From Hysterangium stoloniferum (taxonomy: Eukaryota > Basidiomycota > Agaricomycetes > Hysterangiales > Hysterangiaceae), in contig WHVD01000059.1 of assembly GCA_015178975.1 (NCBI GenBank), positions 1-64,000 of the forward strand: a DNA stretch of 64,000 nucleotides, in the 5' to 3' direction. The position numbers were made by a program, and so were the translations under genes. The notes under the pieces are model-generated. The model worked only from the letters and a program-made list of their open reading frames with translations. It was not told the DNA's origin and ran no database searches. Each line of letters starts with the position of its first letter. Position 1 is the first letter of the stretch. Below, in pieces: positions 54,844-64,000 of the stretch.

Positions 54844-57216
54844 TCACTCGTAAATCTTAGGGTTTGTCCAATTTTGGATTAAGACAAAGGCTCGACAACC
54901 AATTTCCCGTAGGTAAGAGTAGTCTGGTTTGCGACCATACCATAGTTCCCAAGGTGTTTTATCTATCAGTGATTTGGTAGTAGTTTTGACATGTAGATGA
55001 GTAGCAGTGAGGTAGAATTCGTCCCATAAGTGTGCAGGTAATCCTGCATAAATACGCATGGTTCTGGCTTTGGCCATCAAAGTGCGATGTAGTCGTTCTA
55101 CTCGTCCGATATGTGCTGATGTATATGGAGCTGTAAACTGATGATTGGTACCCCTAGATGCTAACCAATTAGTCATTTCATGACTTTTGAGCTCTCCATT
55201 GTCAGTACGATAAGTGCCGACTTTTAATCCAGTCTCAACTTCCCGTGTACGTTCCCAAATTTGAAGTTGCGACAATGCGTCACCTTTTAATTTGAGTGGG
55301 ATGGTCCAGCAAAAACTTGAAAAATCGTCCACAATATTCATAACATAATTATTTCCAGTTCGTGAGGTGACAGGATTAGGCCCAGATAAGTCTATCCACA
55401 CTTTTTCCAATTTTCTCGTTGCCCTGTGTCCCACTCCCTCCACTCGTGTTTTGGGAACAGAAGATTTGGTCTGTTTGCCCAGAATACAGGAGTCGCATTT
55501 AGTGGGAGTGGTGGAAGAGTTGGTGGGTGTCGCACCTTCAATAAAACCATTATTGAACATATCGCGAATAGCCTGAAAATTTGCATGACCGAGTCGACGA
55601 TGCCATGTCTCAATGGTGGGTGTGCGGTGAGTTAGAAATGCATGCTCGGCTTGTGCAGAATGGATATGTAGTGAGTATAAATGTTTCTGTGGGAGCAGGT
55701 CGCCTCTGGCAATGATTGTTCCAGACGATTTTGTGGTGAGCCAACAAGATGTATGATCGAAGTGTGCGATAACATTTGAATCCCCTGTAAGGCATCGAAT
55801 TGAGATCAGTCGCACGGTGGCATCTGGGATATAGAGGACATTTTGTAGGATCAAATGTGAGCCACGACCGATTCGAAGTTTGATATCCCCAATACCTATT
55901 GCCCATACAGAGGAACCACCCAAACCTTTGACAGAGCGAGGGGTGACAGCGTTCAAAGTCAAGAAATCATCACGATTAGGGGATATGTGGACAGAGGCAC
56001 CACTGTCCATCCAAAATGGGTGCGAGTCAGTGGAAATGGGTGTTCTGTTAGATTGGGATATGGCATTGATATCAGTGGTGTTAATGGCAGCCATTGTAGA
56101 TTGGCTGTGTTTGGACCAGTCTAAATTAGTTATTAACTCCTCCTCAATGACGAGCCACCCATCATATTCGACAGTATCAGGCAGCGACATAGAAGATGTG
56201 GCAATGGTAGTAGAGGATGGGATAGCCAAATTGGCAACAGGGGGTTCCGAAGAGGAAAAGTCTGATGATGCCATGTTGATGATGTAGACACGACCATCTG
56301 CACCTTGCAATTTAATAGGGATTTTCGGTGCAGTGGAGGTAGGAGTAATGAGGTTGGCAGGTGGGGCAGTGGAAGTACCCGATTTTGAACTGCGGGCAAG
56401 GCGTCGTGCCTGTTTGGATTCTTCCAGAGTTTTTCCCGCCATGCCCCCACCAGGTCGGATACAGAATTCAGCCTCATGATAATTGCGTTTGCAGTTTGAG
56501 CAAATCACAGAGGCAGGTTTCGAAGGATGTTGGGCAGACATGGCGATCGACTCAGCAGGTTGCACCTTGTCAGAGTTGAGGAGGTTCTGTTCATTATCCA
56601 AATACCCACAGAATTGAGTGGATGTGAAGGGGTTGGAGTCAGTAGACATAGAGATATCACGAGTGATGATGGATCGGATGTTCCCAAAATCATTGTCAAG
56701 GGAGCCTAAAAGGGCAATACACTTCAGGAGATCTTTAGAAATAGTACCCATATCATAAGCACGATCAATGAGGGAACAAATCTTCTCAGCTGTTACTGGT
56801 AAAGGGGTAGAACGAACACAACGGGTGGTGAGAGCCTCCTGTAATAGTTGTACTTGGCGAATAGGCCCCTCACTTTGATGGCATTGTCGAATGGTTTCCC
56901 AGCAGGCCTTTGCACCTAGTTTTCGGTCAAGGTATTCCTGTTCAGTCGTTTCGACAGTTGATGCAATGAGTGCTGCGGCCAGGGAGTTATTAGCCAACCA
57001 GTTAGTTTTTGCACGGGGTTCAGTAGTACTGGGTTCGGGGATGGTGCCATCGACATAACCAGAGAGGCCAGTGAGGGTAAGAAAAAGATCTGCGGCGCGA
57101 AGCCAAGGACGATAGTTGGATTTAAGTTTGTCAAGTTTAGGTCCAGTATAAGTGATATTGGTACGGATAAGGGTTATAGAGGGTGCAAGGGCATCCGTAG
57201 AAGTAGGAGTAGTCAT
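54844..57216 (-). CDS. Copia Gag, protease and integrase region
   Basis: The Gag part (LDKLKSNYRPWLRAADLFLT, EYLDRKLGAKACWETIRQCH) fits the copia Gag family. A zinc knuckle CSNCKRNYHEAEFC lies near residue 236. The protease active site is MDSGASVHIS near 403. The integrase zinc-binding part is WHRRLGHANFQAIRD with CDSCILGKQ. The core holds VWIDLSGP (Asp), TYRTDNGELKS (Asp) and SAHIGRVERLHRTLMAKART (Glu). The products would form the particle and insert cDNA. 790 residues are open in this copy. Confidence 0.92.
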   Translation of the reverse strand: MTTPTSTDALAPSITLIRTNITYTGPKLDKLKSNYRPWLRAADLFLTLTGLSGYVDGTIPEPSTTEPRAKTNWLANNSLAAALIASTVETTEQEYLDRKLGAKACWETIRQCHQSEGPIRQVQLLQEALTTRCVRSTPLPVTAEKICSLIDRAYDMGTISKDLLKCIALLGSLDNDFGNIRSIITRDISMSTDSNPFTSTQFCGYLDNEQNLLNSDKVQPAESIAMSAQHPSKPASVICSNCKRNYHEAEFCIRPGGGMAGKTLEESKQARRLARSSKSGTSTAPPANLITPTSTAPKIPIKLQGADGRVYIINMASSDFSSSEPPVANLAIPSSTTIATSSMSLPDTVEYDGWLVIEEELITNLDWSKHSQSTMAAINTTDINAISQSNRTPISTDSHPFWMDSGASVHISPNRDDFLTLNAVTPRSVKGLGGSSVWAIGIGDIKLRIGRGSHLILQNVLYIPDATVRLISIRCLTGDSNVIAHFDHTSCWLTTKSSGTIIARGDLLPQKHLYSLHIHSAQAEHAFLTHRTPTIETWHRRLGHANFQAIRDMFNNGFIEGATPTNSSTTPTKCDSCILGKQTKSSVPKTRVEGVGHRATRKLEKVWIDLSGPNPVTSRTGNNYVMNIVDDFSSFCWTIPLKLKGDALSQLQIWERTREVETGLKVGTYRTDNGELKSHEMTNWLASRGTNHQFTAPYTSAHIGRVERLHRTLMAKARTMRIYAGLPAHLWDEFYLTATHLHVKTTTKSLIDKTPWELWYGRKPDYSYLREIGCRAFVLIQNWTNPKIYE

Positions 57217-57290
57217 TTTTAGGGTTTAAAGCCAAACGTTGGCGAAATGTTGGTAATGTTAGTCCTACTTAGAAATATAGGCCCATAACC

Positions 57291-57459
57291 TGTTAGAAAG
57301 TAGAATCTAATAGTAAACTCAGTCTCGTATAACAGATATAACGGACTGAGGTGTGGGGGTATTCTGACTATAGTATATATAACCTTGGTTCCTTATGTTT
57401 CCGTGTGGTCCCTTGACCCTGCATACTCTTGGCAAGAGGTTTTACGGTGTTATCCAACA
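57291..57459 (-). repeat. 5' LTR of the copia element
   Basis: 169 bp, one difference (C/T) from the copy at 52432. The primer-site-like GGTTATGGGCC lies immediately inside. Confidence 0.95.
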
Positions 57460-57464
57460 GGGGG

Positions 57465-57908
57465 TGTATGGGCTGGAATGGGGTGGGGAAGCTGATAGAG
57501 GTGCAGGGAAACATGAATGCAGTGCAGTATTGTGAGATTTTGGAGGAGGGAGTGGAGAGCATTGAAAGTTTGGAGATGGTTGAGGATAAGTGGTACTTCC
57601 AACAGGGCAATGATCCAAAACATACCTCAAAAAAGGCAGACCAGTGGTTTTCTGACAATAACATCATTCCCATGAAGTGGCCTGTCCACCACTCCCCTGA
57701 TCTAAATCCCATTGAACACCTCTGGCAACACCTCAAGGCCAAACTCCAACAATATGACATACCACCCAAAGGAGTACATGAATTATGGGACAGGGTGGCA
57801 AAGGAATGGACTGAAATACCACCAGAGCCATGCCAGAAGCTAATAGAAAGCATGCCCAGGAGGATACAGGCAGTTTTACAGGCAAAGGGGGGTCATACAA
57901 AGCATTAG
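57465..57908 (+). pseudogene. Tc1 transposase C-terminal half (T3)
   Basis: GWNGVGKLIEVQGNMNAVQY through LQAKGGHTKH matches T1 nearly residue for residue. QQGNDPKHTS replaces the catalytic Asp with Gly, while SPDLNPIEHLWQH keeps the Glu. The stop at 57908 is followed by the inner and outer terminal repeats (57917-58136). Confidence 0.88.
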
Positions 57909-58439
57909 ATTGTAAAATAATAGAGGGTCAAAAAACTGCCCCAATGAGTGATTATTTTGTTTGATTTATTGAGGAATGAGTTTTGATTGGAATCACATGA
58001 TTTCTTAAGTTGGTAGATAGCCAACATATTCTAGTATATCATGTGAATTTTTCAGAATGTTTGCTGATGTCATTCCTTCACACAATATCAATCTTTCTAA
58101 AATGCACAAACATTGGGGCAGTTTTTTGACCCACTGTATTATAGACATGTGGGTACCTTAGGGTTCTGAACCACAAATTTCAACATAATCATGATCAAGT
58201 TGAATTAGCCACAGGGGATAGTAATACTTCCCATGTTGTGCAAGGGCATCCAAACCAGGTCTAAATGTGATTAGCATGTATTAAGACAATTGAAGGTGAA
58301 TTTTGATTTGGAAACTTGCAAGAGGTGCTTCTGCGAAGGTTGAATAGCACAGTTATTTAGCTGTTGAGCAAGCTATTTAAAACATATCTGTAAAAGGCTA
58401 TCCAAATATCAAAACAGGTTCACATACTGTTATGATTGA

Positions 58440-59010
58440 GGTTGTAATGCTAGTTGAATCTGAACTATATCACATTCATCACAAATGAATGATTTATTTC
58501 CAAGGTTACTAGCTCTTCCTTCATGTTGACAATCAATATGAGACCAATTATGACATTCATCACAGTGAATGTAGTCATTGGTAAACCCTGAGTTACTTCC
58601 TCATTACCATCACCAGTATGTCTACAGTGACATGAGATTGGAAATAGTGAAGCATTAGAACTTATCCTAGTAATCTCATGTATAGGAGATATGTAAAGCA
58701 GACATAGACATAGGTTTTGGAAGTCTTTTAGGCTTTGTTTCATGAATGACTACCTCACCTTCTCTGTCAGACTCTACTCTTTGAAGGTATCTTTGAGGAT
58801 GCTTCTGTTGGGAATAGGAGGCCTCAGTAACTACATCTATAATTTTGTAAAATAAAGAAATTATTAAGGGAAACTTGACATACCCTTTCCAAGAATAGAT
58901 ATGTATTGTTGGTTCATAGTCTTTGATATTCAAAATATTGGGCCTGGAATGAAACCCAAATAATTTGTGAAAGTGATGGAACAGAAATGATATAAATAGC
59001 ACATAAGAAT
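58440..59010 (-). pseudogene. Relic encoding a PHD-type zinc finger
   Basis: On the - strand, one frame near 58585-58470 reads YIHCDECHNWSHIDC, then KSFICDEC, the second half of a PHD finger (CxxC, then HxxC, then CxxC with the conserved Trp). Another frame just upstream gives CHCRHTGDGNEEV, the first Cys pair, so a single-base frameshift separates them. Further upstream an open stretch (59002-58676) has HFHKLFGFHSRPNILNIKDY and YSWKGYVKFPLIISLFYKI. PHD fingers read histone tails in nuclear proteins. It could be a decayed host gene or a gene carried by a DNA transposon; I cannot tell which. No start was assigned. Confidence 0.5.
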
Positions 59011-59291
59011 CAGTCCAACAAAGTATTATGATAATATACCATTAAAGAAATAAGACAGACAATTCCAAAATAAGAGGAATAACTGAATAAATTTCAAGGA
59101 GTCCAGTAAGCAGTTTAAGTATGTAATACAGTAAGCCAAGAATTCCAAAGTATATATCCACAGGGATCCGAAGTGTCCACAGATGGTGCTTCTTGACTGA
59201 TATGAGATTTTACCAACAGGAACAAGACAGTATAAGGATTGAAAGCTTATATATATATATCCCTGGCTGGTATTAAAATGTGATCTGTTGC
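59011..59291. other. AT-rich flank, no gene seen
   Basis: It includes a short TA run (about 59250-59262). It is interrupted on the right by solo LTR A5. Confidence 0.4.
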
Positions 59292-60028
59292 TGTTAAGAA
59301 CTGAAAACTGACTAATGTCGGTAGGCCAATAGGGACTGATCGGAAGGACTTGGCTTCAGCTTATATGCTGCACCCTTGCAAATATCCATTGGGTGTCCTT
59401 AAATTTCGGATGGGCAAAGACTAGTCCTAACGAGTACATCTCAGCGAGTCACCAATCGGGACCGCAGGATAAGTCGAGTATCAGGCCAAGGAGTGGGTGA
59501 GTGCACATGAAGGCAGAGGGTGGAATACTTAGTAAGAGACTTCTAGAGATGTATGAGGGTATTCTGAGTCGATATTCTGATTGCCTAGTAACTACAACTA
59601 CAGTGGGTTCATATACAAGTATACGGCATCTAGAAAATACTAACTAGGAGAAGAGCGGAAAACATTATTGACAAATAAGCTTGACTAGGAACGGGAAGGT
59701 TACAATTAGTTCAGAGGCCGTGAAATAACTGAGAGCAGGATTACAAGAAAAGGAAATAGTCCGAGGGTTACAAGTATATATAGACATATGTGAAACATAG
59801 AGTAGAACAGATCATCATAATAAAAAGGGACATATCAGAGTTTAACCAGATAGTACCAGTATACAGTATTTTGATGGGGGCATAAATGGAGTTTGATCAC
59901 TGCAAAAGCATACGTCAGCATCAGGAGACTGAGGGTTTCCAATGTGATGACTTGAACAATAACTTGAAATGTAGATATGTAGGTGGCGATGACCTCGGGG
60001 ACCGTCGGGTTGTGACATGGTTGTAACA
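59292..60028 (-). repeat. Solo LTR A5, TSD GTTGC
   Basis: The 737-bp LTR reads TGTTAAGAACTGAAAACTG at the left and GACATGGTTGTAACA at the right. GTTGC occurs at 59287-59291 and 60029-60033. Confidence 0.92.
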
Positions 60029-60124
60029 GTTGCTATGGGAGTGACCAAAGTAGATAAACACTAAACCTACACATTATTAATAGAGTCTAGAGTTTAAGCC
60101 ACTCACATTGTATAGGTGAAAGAG

Positions 60125-60710
60125 TGTTAAGTGCTGTGTCGGAACTTATTCTGGAACTATCAGAAAGTCACTGGGAACTTAGAAACTATTGGATAGGGTC
60201 AGGATGTCAGCTTCAGCTTATGTGCTGCACCTCTACACAAACACTCGGGAGTCCTTAATTTCAAAGATGGGACTTACACTGGAAGATATGGATATTCAGA
60301 GTTCTGAAGAGTTCCAAATATTGAGCATACAGAAAGATGGAAGAGGGAATAAGAAACTAAGTTGATATCAGATCTAAAGTAAAGTACAAATTTGTGGAAA
60401 CTAATATAAGTTTTCTTGTTATTGTACTACAAACTAAGACCACAATAAGAACAAAAACAGGAATACAATAAGATGGACTAGGGAAAGATTATTCTGAAAT
60501 GGGAATACAATAAACAATGAGTGAATACTTGTCAGCAGACAAGTTACCAAATGTGGAACAAGGGGAAGATATGGAAGATGTGGGAACTGTAATGTTCCAT
60601 AGTTGGAGGTTGGGGTCAGATGTTAAGGTGGAAGTCAGATCGGGGTGTAAAGTTGGATGTGTCGGATAATAACAGATATTGAAGTACATATCCAAGAACG
60701 GGTCATAACA
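60125..60710 (-). repeat. Solo LTR G2, TSD AAGAG
   Basis: The 586-bp LTR reads TGTTAAGTGCTGTG at the left and AACGGGTCATAACA at the right. AAGAG occurs at 60120-60124 and 60711-60715. The reverse shared box (CAGCTTCAGCTTATGTGCTG) is near 60209. Confidence 0.88.
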
Positions 60711-61408
60711 AAGAGGTACAAGGCTACAGCAAACTAGGACCTCATAAATGTACTTCTCACTTGACAATCTTGATCTATCAGTGAGTTACTACTAACCTAA
60801 TCAAAGAGCAAGCTATAATAAAAAAGAAGAAAAAGATATAACTACTGTATCTAAGAGAATGGATAGTACCTTTCCAAAGCAAGAGATTCCCAAAACTCTT
60901 ACAAAAGTGTAGAATAATTGGAAAGAAACAATGCTCAATAACACTGGATAAATAGAGAAGCTAATCAGAGTGTCACCAAAAGATATAGTGTGGTTTGGGT
61001 CAGGAATTGCAGAGGTTGACTGTTGATGCTTGAAAATTTTTCAAACACCTTTCAAACACCAACATTGAATCTCACTGTGAGTGCACAGACTGCTGTGAGT
61101 GGTGTCCCAAAAATTGGACAATTGCTGCAAATATACATGTTGGCTTCAAACTAAAACATAGCTATATTTTGAATGGTAATACTCAAAATAGCATTTAGAT
61201 GATATATGCTCTTGGAAAAAGGGCTAATTCACAATTTTAAACATTAAAACCCAGTCTTAAAAGTAAATTAACAGGGCCCCAGTACATAGATTGATATATT
61301 ATGAAGAATATATACAAAACCGTATCTATTTTATGTTAGTTAAATGCGTCTTTGATGGGCATTTTGAGGTGTTCCTAGCAGTCTCGGCAGTCGGGACACG
61401 CTGTTCCC
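60711..61408. other. AT-rich stretch before BVMO copy 2, no gene seen
   Basis: There are no recognisable coding motifs or LTR ends. Homology to the copy 1 locus starts only near 61409, so the promoter of copy 2 is not shared with copy 1 beyond the last 90 bp. Confidence 0.45.
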
Positions 61409-61500
61409 ATGACCCGCTGTACAGCCGGGCTTCGGGTGAAGAACATCATGCAATAGCTTTCTCTTCTCTCTTCATAGTAACAGACATACCTCCTAGACCT

Positions 61501-63202
61501 ATGAGCACCGAACTCGATGTTGTCGTTGTCGGCGCAGGTTTTGGTGGCCTGTACCAGCTCCTTAGCCTTCGCAAACGCGGGTACTCTGTCCAAGTTTACG
61601 AAACCGCACCGGACTTGGGAGGCACGTGGTACTGGAACTGCTACCCTGGTGCTCGTTGTGATTCGGACGTTCCTATATACGAATATTCCCTAGAGGAGCT
61701 GTGGAAAGGGTGGAAGTGGACTGAACGATTCCCCTCCAGAAGCGAACTACGCGCCTATTTCGACTATGTAGATAAGACATTCGACGTTAGGCGAGATATC
61801 AAGTTCAACACCCGTGTCACCGCGGCCGAGTTCAACACTACGACTGACCGTTGGGCCGTCACGACAAGCGATGGTCGTGTCGTTCACCCACGTTTTTTTA
61901 TTCTATGCACAGGCTTCGCGTCCAAACCATACACCCCTCCAATCAAGGGCCTCGATACCTTCAGAGGCGTGTCTCACCATAGCGCTCTGTGGCCGCAGGA
62001 GGATATTGATCTGACGGGAAAGCGAGTGGGAGTCGTGGGTACAGGTGCAAGCGGCGTTCAGATCATCCAAGAATCCGCCGCCATAACAAACCACCTCACC
62101 GTATTCCAACGCACTCCCAACATAGCGCTTCCCATGGGTCAGCACACTATAGACCAAACATCTGAATCAGATGCGAAAGATAACGGTGGCTATCAACGGG
62201 TCTTTGCATTTCGCAAGACGACTTTCGCTGGGTTCGCTTTAGACCTGATCGACAAGAACACTTCCGATGTGAATACCGAGGAACGTCGGGAGACATTTGA
62301 CAGGCTCTGGGAAAAGGGCGGTTTTTGGTTCTGGCTGGGAACATTCCAGGACATGTACACAAACCAAGAGGCAAACGATCTTGCATATGCCTATTGGAAA
62401 GATAAGGTTCGGGCGCGTATCAACGACCCCGTCAAACAGGAGATTCTCGCACCAACTCTTCCCCCTCATCCATTCGGCACCAAACGTCCTGCTTTAGAGC
62501 AAGCTTATTATGAAGTGTATAATCGTGATAATGTCGCACTAATCAACATCACGGAGAACCCCATCGTCGAGGTTACGCCCAAGGGTATTCTCACCCAGGA
62601 CGGCGTCGAACACGAGCTCGATGTTCTCGTCCTTGCGACTGGGTTCGATGCGGTGACCGGCAGCATGTCGCTCATCGATATCAAAGGAACAGATGGTACC
62701 ATGCTGAAAGACAAGTGGGCCAAAGGACTGACCACTTACCTTGGTATGACGGTGGCGAAGTACCCCAATATGTTCTTCTCGTATGGTGCGCAAGCTCCGA
62801 CCGCCTTTTGTAATGGTCCTACTTGCACAGTAAGTTATAAGATTTTATTCGTATACCTCACCGAATCATAGCCCCATCACCTTGTCATAGGAACTCCAAG
62901 GTGACTGGATCACAAACTGTATTGACTACGCACGAGCCAACAACCTCACCCACGTGGAAGCCAAAGAGGATGCACAAAGTCAATGGGTGAAGATCGTCGG
63001 TGATATTTTCCAGACACAGCTATTTAGTAAAGCGAAGTCTTGGTACACCGGTGCGAATATCCCAGGCAAGGTGGTCGAGTCCATGAATTTCACAGGAGGT
63101 CTTCCGCTTTATGATAAACATATAAGGGAGGTCGCAGAGAAGGGGTATGTGGGATTTGTATTGAAGTCCGGGAATGAGGCGGAGGTTGCTTTTAACGGAT
63201 AG
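61501..63202 (+). CDS. Baeyer-Villiger monooxygenase, copy 2
   Basis: It is a paralogue of 22181-23900. Exons 61501-62829 and 62891-63202 flank a 61-nt intron at the identical phase 0 site, giving 546 residues. Motifs: GAGFGG (11-16), GGTWYWNCYPGARCD (40-54), the BVMO fingerprint FRGVSHHSALWP (154-165), GTGASG (180-185), GTKR (329), and SWYTGANIPGK with Trp494 present. GARCD and the Trp are closer to characterised family members than in copy 1, so this copy is the more likely active enzyme. The C terminus ends at AFNG; copy 1 runs six residues further because its next codon is Tyr (TAT) rather than a stop (TAG). It is convergent with the gene at 63824-64000, a possible small metabolic pair. 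Substrate unknown; no signal peptide or membrane segment seen. Confidence 0.92.
62830..62890 (+). other. Intron of BVMO copy 2
   Basis: 61 nt, GTAAGT donor and CATAG acceptor, phase 0, matching copy 1 in place and length. Confidence 0.88.
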
Positions 63203-63823
63203 ATTTTGCATCATGGGTAACCGGAAAAGTGTGTACTTTTATGTGGGTCAATATCAAAGGTCGGGATTGCATGCCAGCGAACAACACAAATCAGACTGAA
63301 AAAGTGTGATAGAAAATATTGAAAGCGCGATTAAGAAAGAGCTCAAGTAGTATGTTTTTGTTATTGATTTACGTAATTCATTACGCTCTAATCTTACAAT
63401 GCATAATGGACAATGGAATCGATGCTCATCATATTTGACATCTCCCGAGCACAACACACTAGTAGTCGGGAGGAGAGCCGCGGCCGCCATCTGAATGACT
63501 GTACTGACTACCGGGAATGGGGAATGAGACAATCAAGCCTGGGGAGAGGTGACGGAAAGGAAAATTGTCAACAATGCCGGCGTAACAGGTACTAACAGCG
63601 AAATAATCAACGACCCTCAGATCTCAGACCCGGGCTCATTCGGACTCTCATGCACATAGCATCTCACAATATTCAGTATGGATCGATATATTTATCAACT
63701 ACTATATTACGAATCAATGCTACGATATGGGGTTTTCAAATACATGTAATCACGACAAATACACAATGATGGTGCAAATATAATCCAGACGGCAGTATAT
63801 CCAACAACTTCACAACGTCAGCA
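63203..63823. other. Convergent intergenic region
   Basis: About 620 bp between the BVMO stop and the stop of the - strand gene. Homologous to 23901-24395 apart from an extra stretch of roughly 80 bp near 63541-63625, which copy 1 lacks. Confidence 0.5.
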
Positions 63824-64000
63824 CTACCGCATCTCCATGGGAGGTGCCCACTCGGGGACATGTCCCCACTGGAATTCCTGGCTCGCAAATGCATCCTTGG
63901 CAGCCTTGGGAATAATATCCAGATAATTGGGCGGTAATAGCACTGCGTACGGGTCCTTTGAGTTTTCAAAGCTGAATGATGCATGGTCTGAGCCAGGCTT
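63824..64000 (-). CDS. 3' end of an unrecognised host gene (runs off the window)
   Basis: On the - strand, from the window edge to the stop at 63826-63824, the frame reads KPGSDHASFSFENSKDPYAV, then LLPPNYLDIIPKAAKDAFAS, then QEFQWGHVPEWAPPMEMR. The composition is that of an ordinary soluble protein. The homologous frame at 24396-24851 keeps most residues between 24715 and 24851 but is disrupted there. I do not recognise the family. Its convergent position relative to the BVMO gene, preserved in both copies, suggests the two moved together. Confidence 0.6.
   Translation of the reverse strand, partial: KPGSDHASFSFENSKDPYAVLLPPNYLDIIPKAAKDAFASQEFQWGHVPEWAPPMEMR

Larger units (their letters stand above)
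52432..57459 (-). mobile_element. Young Ty1/copia element, TSD GGGGG
   Basis: It has two 169-bp LTRs (52432-52600 and 57291-57459) that differ at one base by my reading. GGGGG occurs at 52427-52431 and 57460-57464. Pol reads on the - strand in copia order: Gag, protease, integrase, RT, RNase H. After the 5' LTR (ending at 57291) comes GGTTATGGGCCTA, which resembles the copia-type primer site for an internal fragment of initiator tRNA-Met. A GAGGAGGAG purine tract abuts the 3' LTR. It looks nearly whole, with about one or two breaks. Its base composition and CpG content are undecayed compared with its surroundings. Confidence 0.95.
51890..58136 (+). mobile_element. Tc1/mariner element T3, split by a copia element
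   Basis: It is the same family as T1. The right end TTTTTTGACCCACTG is followed by TA (58137-58138), and TA also borders the left junction (51888-51889), but the left terminal repeat is missing. Helix-turn-helix sequence YTSVVSLLNEGYSHCQIQAR starts at about 51880. The catalytic part runs to 52431 and continues at 57465-57906. The copia element 52432-57459 interrupts it within the LMVWGC block (TSD GGGGG). The second catalytic Asp reads Gly (QQGNDPKH), so it was probably already dead. Confidence 0.88.
51738..58184 (-). repeat. LTR of element I, copy b, split by Tc1 element T3
   Basis: The 51738-51889 part aligns with LTR a (ACCACCACTCAGAYATGG, CTCAGATGACTGCATGTTRG). The last 46 bp (58139-58184, GTTCTGAACCACAAATTTCA) continue it on the far side of T3. 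Confidence 0.65.
61409..64000. repeat. Segmental duplication, copy 2 (partner 22035-24851)
   Basis: It carries BVMO copy 2, the intergenic region and the end of a convergent gene in the same order and orientation as copy 1. It lacks element K and the 27-bp repeat expansion. Confidence 0.85.

Noticed and set aside
1-64000. tRNA, rRNA and other structural RNA genes.
   Set aside because: Reading by eye I saw no convincing tRNA A/B boxes with a foldable cloverleaf and no rRNA sequence. A tRNA covariance search would settle it.

Overview
The window looks like a heterochromatin-like, repeat-dominated stretch of a basidiomycete genome, probably Agaricomycetes. The reasons are chromodomain Ty3/gypsy elements, a Ty1/copia element, Tc1/mariner elements, a host gene pair with 61-nt GT-AG introns, and no bacterial operon structure. 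I read it without searches, so family names rest on motifs seen by eye. Target-site duplications (TSDs) were matched base by base.

Layout. 1-7797: the 3' part of a chromovirus with an unusual extra 820-codon ORF between the chromodomain and the 3' LTR. 7834-20819: nests of solo LTRs (called families A, D, E, G and H here) and foldback or MITE-like elements, most dated relative to one another by TSDs. One is a four-level nest at 7834-10258. Another solo LTR, 17882-19546, has a heat-shock-element array just upstream of a TATA box. 21.5-24.9 kb and 61.4-64.0 kb: a segmental duplication carrying a Baeyer-Villiger monooxygenase (BVMO) gene and the 3' end of a convergent, unrecognised host gene. 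25.3-47 kb: three related chromoviruses (called G, X and F). Two solo LTRs of family A in opposite orientation bracket an inverted block (31779-34991), and the split TSDs prove the inversion. X is interrupted by a Tc1-type element, which is interrupted by F. 47-49.7 kb: another LTR nest. 49.8-58.2 kb: a truncated Tc1-like element, a short LTR element (I), and a Tc1 element carrying a very young copia element. 58.2-61.4 kb: a relic coding for a PHD-type finger, plus two more solo LTRs.

How it works together. The only clearly functional host genes are the two BVMO paralogues. Copy 2 (61501-63202) has the canonical Trp in the C-terminal NADP-site motif. Copy 1 (22181-23900) has Ser there, and the gene next to it is broken by a 268-bp LTR-like insertion absent from the copy 2 locus.

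The most novel-looking system is an accessory gene on the strand opposite pol, lying between pol and the 3' LTR of the F/G-type chromoviruses. It has its own TATA-like promoter, an intron of about 50 nt at a conserved place, an acidic/basic coiled-coil-like N-terminal part and two cysteine clusters. It recurs in several copies and possibly in a second LTR family. A second cross-family signal is a box of about 30 bp near the 3' end of LTRs from otherwise different families.
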